The notes below the pieces were generated by a model that made no database searches, had not been told where the DNA came from, and worked only from the letters and a program-made list of their open reading frames with translations. A stretch of 64,000 bases of DNA from Flavobacterium shii (lineage in GTDB: Bacteria > Bacteroidota > Bacteroidia > Flavobacteriales > Flavobacteriaceae): NCBI RefSeq assembly GCF_025847235.1, contig NZ_JAOZEW010000016.1, positions 91,995-155,994 of the forward strand, written 5' to 3'. The translations under genes were made by a program, and so were the position numbers. Of the stretch, positions 32,516-40,478 are shown piece by piece; the first letter of the stretch is position 1; the number at the start of each line of letters is the position of its first letter.

Positions 32516-32720
32516 ATCTCTAGTTGTATTTGATAATTAAATTTCTTTTGCAATTCCAGTATATCCTTATTTTGTAAATCATCATCGAAAGGCACATAAA
32601 TAGTTTTCAAATAAGCATATACTTAACTCCCACCTTACCAATCTTTTGATGCAATCGATAACGTCTATTTTCTTTTGCTGTCCTTATGGATTTCCGTAAA
32701 ACTTGGCACTCGTTTTGCAT
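32512..32720 (-). pseudogene. Two overlapping short frames, possible frameshifted small gene
   Basis: ATG 32720 opens a 37-codon frame (MQNECQVLRKSIRTAKENRR...KVGVKYMLI) that ends at TGA 32607. From TTG 32610, in another frame, 32 codons follow (TIYVPFDDDLQNKDILELQK...), ending in a TGA that overlaps the ATG of the next gene. Joined by a frameshift they would make a protein of about 69 residues. It may be a decayed first gene of the early operon, or two very small genes. Otherwise 32521-32882 has only the control region. Confidence 0.35.
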
Positions 32721-32839
32721 TACTTTTATTTATTTAGATTCCAACAAAAGATTAAAATCTTTTGCAATGTGCTTTTTACTATATTTGCAGTTATGTGTAT
32801 TTCGAACATCAGTAACACATCTGTTATGTTTTACCATAG

Positions 32840-32872
32840 CAAATATAAACAAATTTCTTTATCGTAAACAAA
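32840..32872 (-). promoter_or_regulatory. Leftward early promoter
   Basis: On the minus strand TTTG (32872-32869), 21-bp spacer, TATATTTG (32847-32840): the Bacteroidota consensus. It points to the replication/early genes and is covered by the two operator-like repeats. Confidence 0.55.
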
Positions 32873-32880
32873 TATCTTTA
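32846..32880. promoter_or_regulatory. Operator-like tandem repeat before the HTH repressor gene
   Basis: TAAACAAATTTCTTTA at 32846-32861 and TAAACAAATATCTTTA at 32865-32880: 15 of 16 bases identical, period 19 bp (almost two helical turns). They overlap the leftward promoter and end 2 bp before the repressor ATG. This is what an autoregulating phage repressor site would look like. A rightward TATATTTG at 32780-32787 may be the repressor's own -7 box. Confidence 0.6.
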
Positions 32881-32882
32881 TA

Positions 32883-33287
32883 ATGAACGGTGATTTTTTA
32901 AAAGAAAAACTACAACTTCTTGATGTTCAATTTGTTGAATTATCTAAAAAATTAAAAATAACTCCTCAAAGTTTGAATAGTAGATTCAAAACAAAGGATG
33001 TTACTATTAGTTTTTTAATAGAATTGTGCGAAGCTGTAAAGAAAAGCCCTTATTACTTTATTAAAGGAAGTGAATACGAAAGTTATTTTACTTTAGACGA
33101 AAGAGTCTTAAAAGAAGATATTCCAGTAGAAGGAACAACAGCTATTTCAGATAAAATCCGTTTATTAGAAGAACAGAATGACTTATTAAAAGAGAACCTA
33201 AATCTTTATAAAGACAGATGTGAAATATATAAAAGTGAAATTGCAGAACTAAGAGGAACTTCGCCAGATAGAAGTCAGACCGCATAG
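32883..33287 (+). CDS. HTH transcriptional regulator, probable repressor of the element
   Basis: A 134-residue protein. Residues 1-60 fit an XRE/CI-type helix-turn-helix (EKLQLLDVQFVELSKKLKIT, PQSLNSRFKTKDVTISFLIE, then LCEAVKKSPYYF); residues 90-125 are a coiled coil (KIRLLEEQNDLLKENLNLYK) suited to dimerisation. It is the only rightward gene facing the leftward early genes and has a tandem 16-bp repeat directly upstream, so it probably controls the lysogenic switch. The stop lies within a hairpin (33280-33300). Confidence 0.75.
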   Translation: MNGDFLKEKLQLLDVQFVELSKKLKITPQSLNSRFKTKDVTISFLIELCEAVKKSPYYFIKGSEYESYFTLDERVLKEDIPVEGTTAISDKIRLLEEQNDLLKENLNLYKDRCEIYKSEIAELRGTSPDRSQTA

Positions 33288-33300
33288 AACAACTATGCGG
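33280..33300 (+). terminator. Hairpin at the repressor stop codon
   Basis: CCGCATAG / CTATGCGG with a 5-base AACAA loop, a perfect 8-bp stem containing the TAG stop. The following sequence is only weakly T-rich, so it may be a weak terminator or an mRNA 3' end stabiliser. Confidence 0.5.
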
Positions 33301-33388
33301 ATTGTTTGAAACAACAGCAAACTCTCAAAATACCACATAAAATACCAAGATAACAAATCACCAAACGAGTTAACGATTAATACATTAT

Positions 33389-35317
33389 ATGATAATAGGG
33401 ATAGTACTTAAGTATATAAAAACTTATCAAGGAATAAATTACATTCCAATAACTTCAAATGATAAATTTTGTGGTTTAGTTGGAAATAATGGAATCGGAA
33501 AAAGTACTATACTAGAAGCAATTGATTGCTTTTTTAACGATAAAAGTTGGAATCTTAATATTTCTACTAAAAAAAGTGGATTAACAGTAACCAACCCTTC
33601 AATAATCCCAATTTTCTTTATAAAAAAAAGTAAAATATCTCCCGAAAACATACAAATTGCTGAGGCATTAAGTGACTCTATTTGGAATTTAAACGAAACA
33701 GAAATTGCTAACATTAACAGACCTCACTTTAAAGACTTCAACCACCAAAGGTCAGCATTAGCAAAAAATTATGATTCCAATGAATATTTATTAATGCCAT
33801 TAGGTATTGACTATACTTCTAATATAAACCTTGGTTTTTTTAACACTAATACTGTTGCTCGAAGTGTTAAACCTGAACTAGAAGAAGAAAGAACATCTTT
33901 AGAAGCAAATGAATTGAATGCATTAAAACCATTATTGATAGAAATTAAAGCTCTTTATCAATATATCTATATCCCAAAAGATATTGACCCTACAACATTC
34001 ACTAAACTTGAAACTAAAGAAATTCAAGCTTTAATGGGAGAAACACTTCTTCAAGTATTAGAGCAACGAGTTCCAAATAAACAGATAACCGAAATAAATA
34101 AGAGTCTAAACGATTTTTTAACCGCTCTCTCTGTAGAACTGGAAGATTATTCATTTCGAACACCTACTGACCGCCAGCAGAATCTTAAAAAAACAGATAT
34201 TTATAATCTAATTATAGAAGCTTTTTTTAACATCCGAAAACTACACAAAAAGCAAGGTGAAAACTGGCTAGAAATAAGTGATTTAAGCAGTGGTGAAAAG
34301 CAAAAAGCTATTATTGAAGTAACTCATAATTTAATTAGAAATCACAGAGAGAACAGTGATAATTTGATAATTGCAGTCGACGAACCTGAAAGCTCACTTC
34401 ATATTTCAGCATGTTTTGACCATTTTATGAAGATGTATGAAATTGCAGACTCAACACATCAATTTTTATTCTCGACCCATTGGTATGGTTTTTTACCAAT
34501 AATAGAAAAATGTAGTGTTACCGCAATTACAAAAAAAGATGGAGATCATAGGTTTGACTTAATTAGTCTTTCCAATTACAGAGAAGCGATAAAGCAAAAG
34601 AATAGGGAATCTAAAGGAATACTTCCTTATGACTTAAGACTAAAAAGTCTAAATGATTTTATCCAATCAATAGTTTCTTCTATTTTAGATGATGAACCAT
34701 TTAATTGGATAATATGTGAAGGAAGCTCAGAAAAAATATACTTCGATTATTACTTTGAAGAACTAAAAAAAACTAATCGATTACGAATTATCCCAGTTGG
34801 TGGAATAAACGAAATAAAGAGAATCTACGAACATCTAAATGTTTCCATTGAAGAATTTAAAAAAGACCTAAATGGTAAGATTGTTTTTATATGTGATACT
34901 GATGCCGAACTTGTCGAATTTGAATCAACCAGTTCTAAAAATGTTTTAGTTAAAAGACTTATAAATACAGAAGGAGTTACTAAACTTGTAAGTATAAAAT
35001 CAAATCCAAAATCTCCACCAACAGAAATCGAAGATTCTTTAAATGGAAAAGCTTTTCATAATACTCTAAAAAAATACAAAGAGGTTTATCCTCAATTACT
35101 TGATTTTATAAATTTGGAAGAAGAAAAGAAGGAAATTCCATCATATTTCGCAATGGACTTAGCACCAAGCTCATACAATATTTTATTATCTTTTTTTAAT
35201 CTAGACAATATCAAATATGACTTTGCAAATAGTTACGTTGAAGAAATCAATTCTAACACTTATGCAATTCCAAACTGGATTAACGAAATTAGAGATTTTA
35301 TACTTAATGATAAATAA
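33389..35317 (+). CDS. OLD-type ABC ATPase with TOPRIM nuclease domain, probable anti-phage protein
   Basis: A 642-residue protein of the OLD class. Walker A GNNGIGKST is at 32-40, ABC-type signature LSSGEKQKA near 298-306, Walker B AVDEPESSLH near 329-338 and H-loop FSTHW follows. The TOPRIM domain has IICEGSSEKIYFD (E444) and FICDTDAE (D503, D505). OLD proteins act as ATP-regulated nucleases; some act alone, others as partner of a second gene (Gabija, PARIS, retrons). No partner gene is next to it. Its place between the repressor and attR is typical of a lysogeny-expressed cargo gene. Confidence 0.82.
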   Translation: MIIGIVLKYIKTYQGINYIPITSNDKFCGLVGNNGIGKSTILEAIDCFFNDKSWNLNISTKKSGLTVTNPSIIPIFFIKKSKISPENIQIAEALSDSIWNLNETEIANINRPHFKDFNHQRSALAKNYDSNEYLLMPLGIDYTSNINLGFFNTNTVARSVKPELEEERTSLEANELNALKPLLIEIKALYQYIYIPKDIDPTTFTKLETKEIQALMGETLLQVLEQRVPNKQITEINKSLNDFLTALSVELEDYSFRTPTDRQQNLKKTDIYNLIIEAFFNIRKLHKKQGENWLEISDLSSGEKQKAIIEVTHNLIRNHRENSDNLIIAVDEPESSLHISACFDHFMKMYEIADSTHQFLFSTHWYGFLPIIEKCSVTAITKKDGDHRFDLISLSNYREAIKQKNRESKGILPYDLRLKSLNDFIQSIVSSILDDEPFNWIICEGSSEKIYFDYYFEELKKTNRLRIIPVGGINEIKRIYEHLNVSIEEFKKDLNGKIVFICDTDAELVEFESTSSKNVLVKRLINTEGVTKLVSIKSNPKSPPTEIEDSLNGKAFHNTLKKYKEVYPQLLDFINLEEEKKEIPSYFAMDLAPSSYNILLSFFNLDNIKYDFANSYVEEINSNTYAIPNWINEIRDFILNDK

Positions 35318-35339
35318 ATTCACAAAAATTTAGAATACA

Positions 35340-35366
35340 AAATCGCATACGATTTATATTTTTTCA
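35340..35366 (+). terminator. Weak terminator after the OLD-like gene
   Basis: AAATCG, loop CATA, CGATTT, then TATATTTTTT. Short stem, so moderate confidence. The rest of 35318-35421 holds nothing recognisable. Confidence 0.5.
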
Positions 35367-35421
35367 TAACACTAGGGCTTTGTCACTAGTAGCAAACAAA
35401 GGGGTTAAAAAATCTGTTTCA

Positions 35422-35468
35422 GATTCATAACCCTGAGGTCCCGAGTTCAAATCTCGGTCTCGCTACAA
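35422..35468. repeat. attR: right copy of the 47-bp attachment repeat
   Basis: Identical to 8695-8741. It is a 3' tRNA-Met fragment without the acceptor 5' strand and D arm, so it is not a tRNA gene. It is followed directly by what must be the original tRNA terminator. Confidence 0.95.
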
Positions 35469-35472
35469 GAAT

Positions 35473-35506
35473 AAACCCTTAAACAACAATTGTTTAAGGG
35501 TTTTTT
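35473..35506 (+). terminator. Displaced native terminator of tRNA-Met
   Basis: A 13-bp stem AAACCCTTAAACA / TGTTTAAGGGTTT with loop ACAAT and T-run. It begins 5 bp beyond attR, the place a tRNA terminator has relative to the tRNA 3' end (compare tRNA-Pro at the window end). Confidence 0.85.
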
Positions 35507-35764
35507 ATTGAGATTATATCTAAAAAACACCAAACTAATCCTTAGGAATGATGAAAAATCATGAATAATAGTGATGAAATGAACCCTAACCAAATATTTT
35601 AACCGTTAAAGATGCTACTTCAATCTCATCGGAAATCCTTGGAACTATGTAGTGTTTCTCAAAACTTCATGTGTAGAATACGAAGTTAAAACACCGATAT
35701 CTTTTGCATGACTGCAAAAACCCAATAAAATAGCATTTTGCAAACTAAGTAATTTACAAACAAC

Positions 35765-36022
35765 ATGGATATAGTTAAATTCAAAATCACATCAAAAACA
35801 ATAAAAGTAGAAGTACGTAATTCAAATAATTATGTTTTTAATTTTAATACTGCTTTAGAAATTGAAAAAGGAGACAAAGAGGTTTTATTAAGACTGTACA
35901 ATGCATTAGATCTTCTTTTTAAGAAAGAGAACACTAGTGAATCCAAAAACTACATTGCACCCAACCAGACTAATATACTTGATCAGATTTCTGCCGTAGA
36001 CAATTTAGAACAGGAAAAATAA
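35765..36022 (+). CDS. Unknown small protein between attR and the decayed att copy
   Basis: An 85-residue protein with a beta N-terminus (VKFKITSKTIKVEVRNSNNY), one helix (DKEVLLRLYNALDLLFKKEN) and an acidic tail. No export feature. It lies within 35469-36077, the interval between two copies of the tRNA-Met 3' end, so it could be what remains of an older insertion. 35507-35764 upstream shows no gene. Confidence 0.5.
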   Translation: MDIVKFKITSKTIKVEVRNSNNYVFNFNTALEIEKGDKEVLLRLYNALDLLFKKENTSESKNYIAPNQTNILDQISAVDNLEQEK

Positions 36023-36077
36023 ACACCTTAACAATTACCGTTTAGCAAAAGAATATCCATTTTATTTCTACTAAAAA

Positions 36078-36140
36078 CCCCAAGTTAAATCTCGATCTCA
36101 CTATAAGAACAATCCTCTTAGACATTTTTTGTTTAAGGGG
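36078..36140. repeat. Decayed third copy of the tRNA-Met 3' end with its terminator
   Basis: 36079-36109 aligns with 35440-35471 (CCCGAGTTCAAATCTCGG against CCCAAGTTAAATCTCGA, then TCTCRCTAYAAGAA) with several substitutions and one missing base. What follows (AACAATCCTCTTA...TGTTTAAGGGGTTTTT) aligns with the terminator at 35473-35506. It records an older duplication at this tRNA. Confidence 0.75.
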
Positions 36141-36143
36141 TTT

Positions 36144-36185
36144 TTATTTCCCGAAGAACTTCTAAATAAGTTCTTCGGGAAATAA
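36144..36185. repeat. Perfect 18-bp inverted repeat
   Basis: TTATTTCCCGAAGAACTT and its exact complement AAGTTCTTCGGGAAATAA around a CTAAAT loop. No T-run beyond the arms. It might be a terminator-like mRNA end or a recombination remnant. From here to 36481 (about 300 bp) I see no gene; this should contain the promoter of the M43 protease gene. Confidence 0.8.
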
Positions 36186-36481
36186 AACTCTATCAAACTT
36201 AGCCTAACCTCATCCGAAATCTCAATATCTCGTTACATTTTCCAGTTTTGGAAAACAAAAAACACATTCAATACTATGCAACTTTTTTAATAGCAAACCA
36301 GATAACATACCATTATTTAATGTTAATATAATATAAATACCCCACAAGTCACTACTGTACTTTTATCAAAAAAATTATTTGGCCCAAGATAAAGACCACA
36401 ATATAAAATCAATTTCTGAATTTTAAAATAAGAAATCGATACTACCGAATCTAAGCTGACTACAAATTAATCCAAATTTTT

Positions 36482-39400
36482 ATGAAAAAAAATTACTTAG
36501 TATTTGTGTTTTTATTACTATTTGCTTTAAACTCTTTTGCACAGACCATAATGGGTTGCGGAACTAAATTGTCGCAAAAAGAGCAGGATTTTTTTAAACT
36601 ATCGTTAGTTAAGATTGAAACTGCCCGAAAGGCAGGGCTAACCAAGAAAAAAGAAGCCGCTCCTTATATCATCCCCGTAGTATTCCATATCTTAAATGAT
36701 GGATCTAATATTGGAAAGACATTTACCAAAGTCCAAATGCAAAGCAGAATTAATGATGCAATAGATGTTTGCAACAAAGATTTTAACGGACTATATCCCG
36801 GCTACAATACAACAGATTCACGTTTTGAAGCTGTAAAAAGCAAAATGAACATTCAATTTGTTTTAGCCACAGTAGATCCGGACGGAAATTTACTTGAAAC
36901 TCCCGGAATGGATTGGCATCCGGATGCACATATTGTCGATGGATACGATTCCTGGATATACAATTATATCTATTACGGAAAAAAGGGTAAATATTATCTG
37001 GATATCGTTGTTGTCGATGAGCCTAATCCTTCCGATGGTGTTTATGGTTCTGGCCATGCTTTCTTACCTGTTCAGGATGTTGTTCCCCACGTTACCTATA
37101 ACCATAGATATATAGGAACTACAGGCGGATCTGACGCTAGTTTTCAATTTGCCAAAGAGATGTCTCACGAGTTTGGTCATTATTTTGGTTTGCAGCATAC
37201 TTTTCAAAACGGCTGTGATCCCATTAACGATGGTATGACAGATACTCCTCCAACAACACAGGGATTTGGCTGTAATTTATCGGCTGTTAATAGTTGTGGA
37301 GTTATTGCCAATTACGAAAATTTAATGGATTATAATGTAGATTGTCAAGCTATGTTTACCAAAGATCAAACCAATGCTATGAATTATTGGTTAGATGATA
37401 TGGCTGTAGCCAAATATCCCAGAGGTTTTTTATGGCAAAATAATAATTTGGCTTCTGTTGGTATTATTAGTACGGCTCCGATAGCAAGTTTTTCAGCTAG
37501 TACAACCGCAATATGTAACAATAAAAGTGTAACCTTTAAAGATGTTTCTCTTGGATTACCTACTTCCAGAACTTGGACTTTTGCCGGAGGTACACCAGCT
37601 ACATCTACAATAGCAAATCCAACAGTTACTTATGCAACGTCTGGAATTTATACTGTTACATTAACAGCTACAAATGCATTAGGAAATGATACCAAAACCA
37701 TTACTAATTACATAAAAGTTGATCAAAAATCTACTTTAAATATGGTAGAGAATTTTTCGGGAGTTTTCCCTCCAGATGGATGGGCAATTACAAATCCGGA
37801 TGCTGGTTTGACTTGGGAGAAAAGAAAAGATGCAGGAAATGGAGATTCAGCTTGTATGGTCATGAATAATAGTGACAATGCTGTTCTGGGAGAACTGGAT
37901 TATATACAATTACCATACTATAATCTTAGCAATGGTATAAATAGTCAACTCTATTTTGATGTTGCCTATACTAAATTTGATGATAAAAGTCCTGATGTTC
38001 TTGACGTAGAAGTTTCTACTGATTGCGGAACCAATTGGACATCGGTATATTCCAAAACACATACAGATCTGGAAACTACAGTTGTTCCTACTGAACTTTC
38101 TAATAATTGGATTCCAAAAAACGCTGAAAATTGGAGAAAAGAAATTATTAATCTTGCTTCTTATATAGGAAATCCAAATGTTACAATTCGTTTTAAAAAC
38201 AAATCAGGTTACGGAACTCGTATTTGGATAGACAATGTAAATGTAGCCATTACGCAAAGTCTAACTCCTACAACTGATTTTTCTGCGGCTGTCACCAAAA
38301 CAAATTGTGCAAGTTTAACTGTACCATTTAAAGATACCTCAACAGGAAACCCAACAACTTGGGCATGGTCTTTTCCAGGGGGAAATCCGTTAACCTCAAC
38401 AGCTCAAAATCCGATTGTGACTTACAACACAAGCGGTTCATATAGCGTTTCTTTAACTACAACAAATGCATCGGGCGCAGGTACTACGATAACCAAAACA
38501 AATTTCATTTCTATAGCTACCCCAGTCGAAACCTCATTTACCGAAGATTTTGAAGGAGTTTTTCCTCCAGTAGGTTGGGAAATCACTAATTTAAAAAATA
38601 ATCTAACATGGGAGAAAAGCACTGCTACCGGCAGAAACTCATCATCTTGTATGATTATAAATAATGCTGATAATGCTGCAGGAGACGTAGATGAAATTAT
38701 GCTACAACCGTTAAATTTATCTCTTGGGGCAACCGATTTTTCTTTTGATGTTGCTTATGCAAAATTCGATGCAAACAGTCCAGATGTTTTGGATGTTTTA
38801 ATTTCCAGAGATTGTGGAGCTACTTGGACAAATCTATATTCAAAAACACACACTGTATTAGAAACTGCTACAAGCACAGATGCTAATAATTGGATACCAA
38901 CATCCGATTCTGATTGGAGGAACGAGAGAGTTTCATTAACTAACTTTAAAGGAAATCCGAATGTACTAATCAAATTTGTAAATACATCAGGTTATGGTGC
39001 AAGAGTCTGGATTGATAATATAAAAATCAACTTTGACAGTAAAGAGAAACCGTATTCCGATTTTAAAGTAACAAGCACAATGATTTGTAGTGATTTGCCT
39101 GTTCAATTCTCCGATACTTCTTTTGGAGAACCTACCTCGTGGTCGTGGACTTTCCCAGGTGGAACGCCATCAACTTCTACAAGCAAGGATCCATCAATAA
39201 TATATAATACACCTGGGAATTACAATGTTACTTTGGTTACAACCAATGCTTTTGGACAAGGATCTACTATGCTAAAAACAAATTCGGTAGCAATTAAAGC
39301 AAAAAGTACATTACCTGTTACTGAAGATTTTAGTTCTGGTTTTCCAAGACAAAATTGGCAAATTATAAATCTAGATGGAGATCCTATTACATGGGAACAA

Positions 39401-40150
39401 CGCACCGATGTGGGAAAAGGAGATCTATCATGTTTGGTAATAAACAATGCTGATGCACCAACGGGTTTAGTTGATGAATTAATTTTACAATCAATGGATT
39501 TCACTACTGCAGACAAACCTCATTTTCATTTTGATCTTGGATACACACAATACTTAAGCGCTTATGACGCTACACCTTCACCAGATCAAATCGACATTTT
39601 GGTTTCATCAGATTGTGGTATAACATGGACAAATGTATATTCCAAGAATCAATTGCAATTACAAACTGTATCCCCTCCTATTCAGGATGATCCTGCTACC
39701 AAACAAGCTAATGAAACAAATGACTGGAAACCGACACAAGATTCCGATTGGAGAAGTGAAACCGTTGACCTTAATGTTGTAAAAAATCAATCTAGTGTTT
39801 TACTTAAAATCCGAAATACTTCCGGATATGGTACCAGGGTTTGGTTTGACAATTTTAAAATTAACAATAGTCCAATATTAAGTACCAAAGAAAATAAAAT
39901 CGATGGAATTACTGTGTCCCCAAATCCATCGAAAGATTTATTCTCAATACACATACCTTCTTTAGACCAAGAAAAATATGAAGCTTCTGTTTATTCCGTT
40001 TCAGGACAATTAATAGTAAACAAAACTAAATCAGAAATGAAATCAAATGAAGTGATGATCGATTTATCCGGAAAAGTAAATGGTGTCTACATTTTAAAAA
40101 TTAAATCGTCAAGCGGAAAAATAGCAGTAAGTAAATTAATAAAAATGTAA
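36482..40150 (+). CDS. Secreted M43 metalloprotease with PKD repeats and T9SS sorting domain
   Basis: A 1222-residue exported protease. Signal peptide 1-20 (MKKNYLVFVFLLLFALNSFA); pappalysin-type M43 domain with zinc site HEFGHYFGLQH (229-239) and a downstream MDY Met-turn; then three rounds of PKD domain (TWTFAGGTP-, AWSFPGGNP-, SWTFPGGTP-type) followed by a beta-sandwich of the choice-of-anchor J/MAM type, each with RxWxDN near its end; and a C-terminal type A sorting domain from about 1140 (VSPNPSKDLFSIH to LIKM). It is exported through the Sec then type IX routes. Substrates are unknown; extracellular proteins are likely. Confidence 0.93.
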   Translation: MKKNYLVFVFLLLFALNSFAQTIMGCGTKLSQKEQDFFKLSLVKIETARKAGLTKKKEAAPYIIPVVFHILNDGSNIGKTFTKVQMQSRINDAIDVCNKDFNGLYPGYNTTDSRFEAVKSKMNIQFVLATVDPDGNLLETPGMDWHPDAHIVDGYDSWIYNYIYYGKKGKYYLDIVVVDEPNPSDGVYGSGHAFLPVQDVVPHVTYNHRYIGTTGGSDASFQFAKEMSHEFGHYFGLQHTFQNGCDPINDGMTDTPPTTQGFGCNLSAVNSCGVIANYENLMDYNVDCQAMFTKDQTNAMNYWLDDMAVAKYPRGFLWQNNNLASVGIISTAPIASFSASTTAICNNKSVTFKDVSLGLPTSRTWTFAGGTPATSTIANPTVTYATSGIYTVTLTATNALGNDTKTITNYIKVDQKSTLNMVENFSGVFPPDGWAITNPDAGLTWEKRKDAGNGDSACMVMNNSDNAVLGELDYIQLPYYNLSNGINSQLYFDVAYTKFDDKSPDVLDVEVSTDCGTNWTSVYSKTHTDLETTVVPTELSNNWIPKNAENWRKEIINLASYIGNPNVTIRFKNKSGYGTRIWIDNVNVAITQSLTPTTDFSAAVTKTNCASLTVPFKDTSTGNPTTWAWSFPGGNPLTSTAQNPIVTYNTSGSYSVSLTTTNASGAGTTITKTNFISIATPVETSFTEDFEGVFPPVGWEITNLKNNLTWEKSTATGRNSSSCMIINNADNAAGDVDEIMLQPLNLSLGATDFSFDVAYAKFDANSPDVLDVLISRDCGATWTNLYSKTHTVLETATSTDANNWIPTSDSDWRNERVSLTNFKGNPNVLIKFVNTSGYGARVWIDNIKINFDSKEKPYSDFKVTSTMICSDLPVQFSDTSFGEPTSWSWTFPGGTPSTSTSKDPSIIYNTPGNYNVTLVTTNAFGQGSTMLKTNSVAIKAKSTLPVTEDFSSGFPRQNWQIINLDGDPITWEQRTDVGKGDLSCLVINNADAPTGLVDELILQSMDFTTADKPHFHFDLGYTQYLSAYDATPSPDQIDILVSSDCGITWTNVYSKNQLQLQTVSPPIQDDPATKQANETNDWKPTQDSDWRSETVDLNVVKNQSSVLLKIRNTSGYGTRVWFDNFKINNSPILSTKENKIDGITVSPNPSKDLFSIHIPSLDQEKYEASVYSVSGQLIVNKTKSEMKSNEVMIDLSGKVNGVYILKIKSSSGKIAVSKLIKM

Positions 40151-40478
40151 ATCAAGGTTTAAATAAAATTACAAAAACTATATTAAATTAACCCTGTAAG
40201 GAATATAAGTCCATTTAAGAGTATCAAGAAGAAACTAATAAGAACTTAAATCACTTAAATGCTTTAAAAAAGTAAAATATATGTTTTGCGTTTTTAAATT
40301 TATACAAACCAATAATTAGCATAAACCTCAACTTTTTATAAACCTCAACTTGGCAGATTTAAAAAAGCTGTTGGATTAAAACTAAAAATTACAAATCCAA
40401 CACTTGGTTCGCATTAATCATTAATTTTATAGCGCTATAACTAAAGCATTATTATTAATCTAAAATTACATAAGTATA
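40151..40478. other. Intergenic region before the S9 peptidase gene
   Basis: No gene or clear terminator. Around 40318-40352 the text ATAAACCTCAACTT occurs twice in tandem. The promoter of the peptidase gene should be here, but I see no perfect TAnnTTTG. Confidence 0.5.

Larger units (their letters stand above)
8695..35468. mobile_element. 26.7-kb integrated virus-like element in tRNA-Met
   Basis: Bounded by exact 47-bp direct repeats (8695-8741 and 35422-35468) of the tRNA-Met 3' end, with a tyrosine integrase next to the left copy. Order from the left: integrase, unknown gene, leftward virion-like and lysis operon (10898-22389), type VI secretion cargo (22595-28120), leftward replication/early genes (28429-32720), HTH repressor, OLD-like ATPase-nuclease. 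No terminase, portal, tail, relaxase or T4SS gene is visible. The lysis genes argue for a virus rather than a conjugative element. The virion type is inference. Confidence 0.9.

Noticed and set aside
32686..32883. 65-codon plus-strand ORF before the repressor
   Set aside because: It spans the promoter/operator region and overlaps the operator repeats; no start signal and a Phe/Leu/Cys-rich composition without family resemblance.
33288..33388. Retron ncRNA or other RNA partner for the OLD-like protein
   Set aside because: Only 100 bp, with no reverse transcriptase nearby and no convincing long stem beyond the 33280-33300 hairpin.
35422..35468. Second tRNA-Met gene
   Set aside because: Only the 3' part is present; the acceptor 5' strand, the D arm and half of the anticodon stem are missing. 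It is the attR repeat.
8695..35468. Integrative conjugative element
   Set aside because: No relaxase, coupling protein or Tra genes are visible; the ArdC-like domain alone is not enough, and a complete lysis cassette points to a virus.
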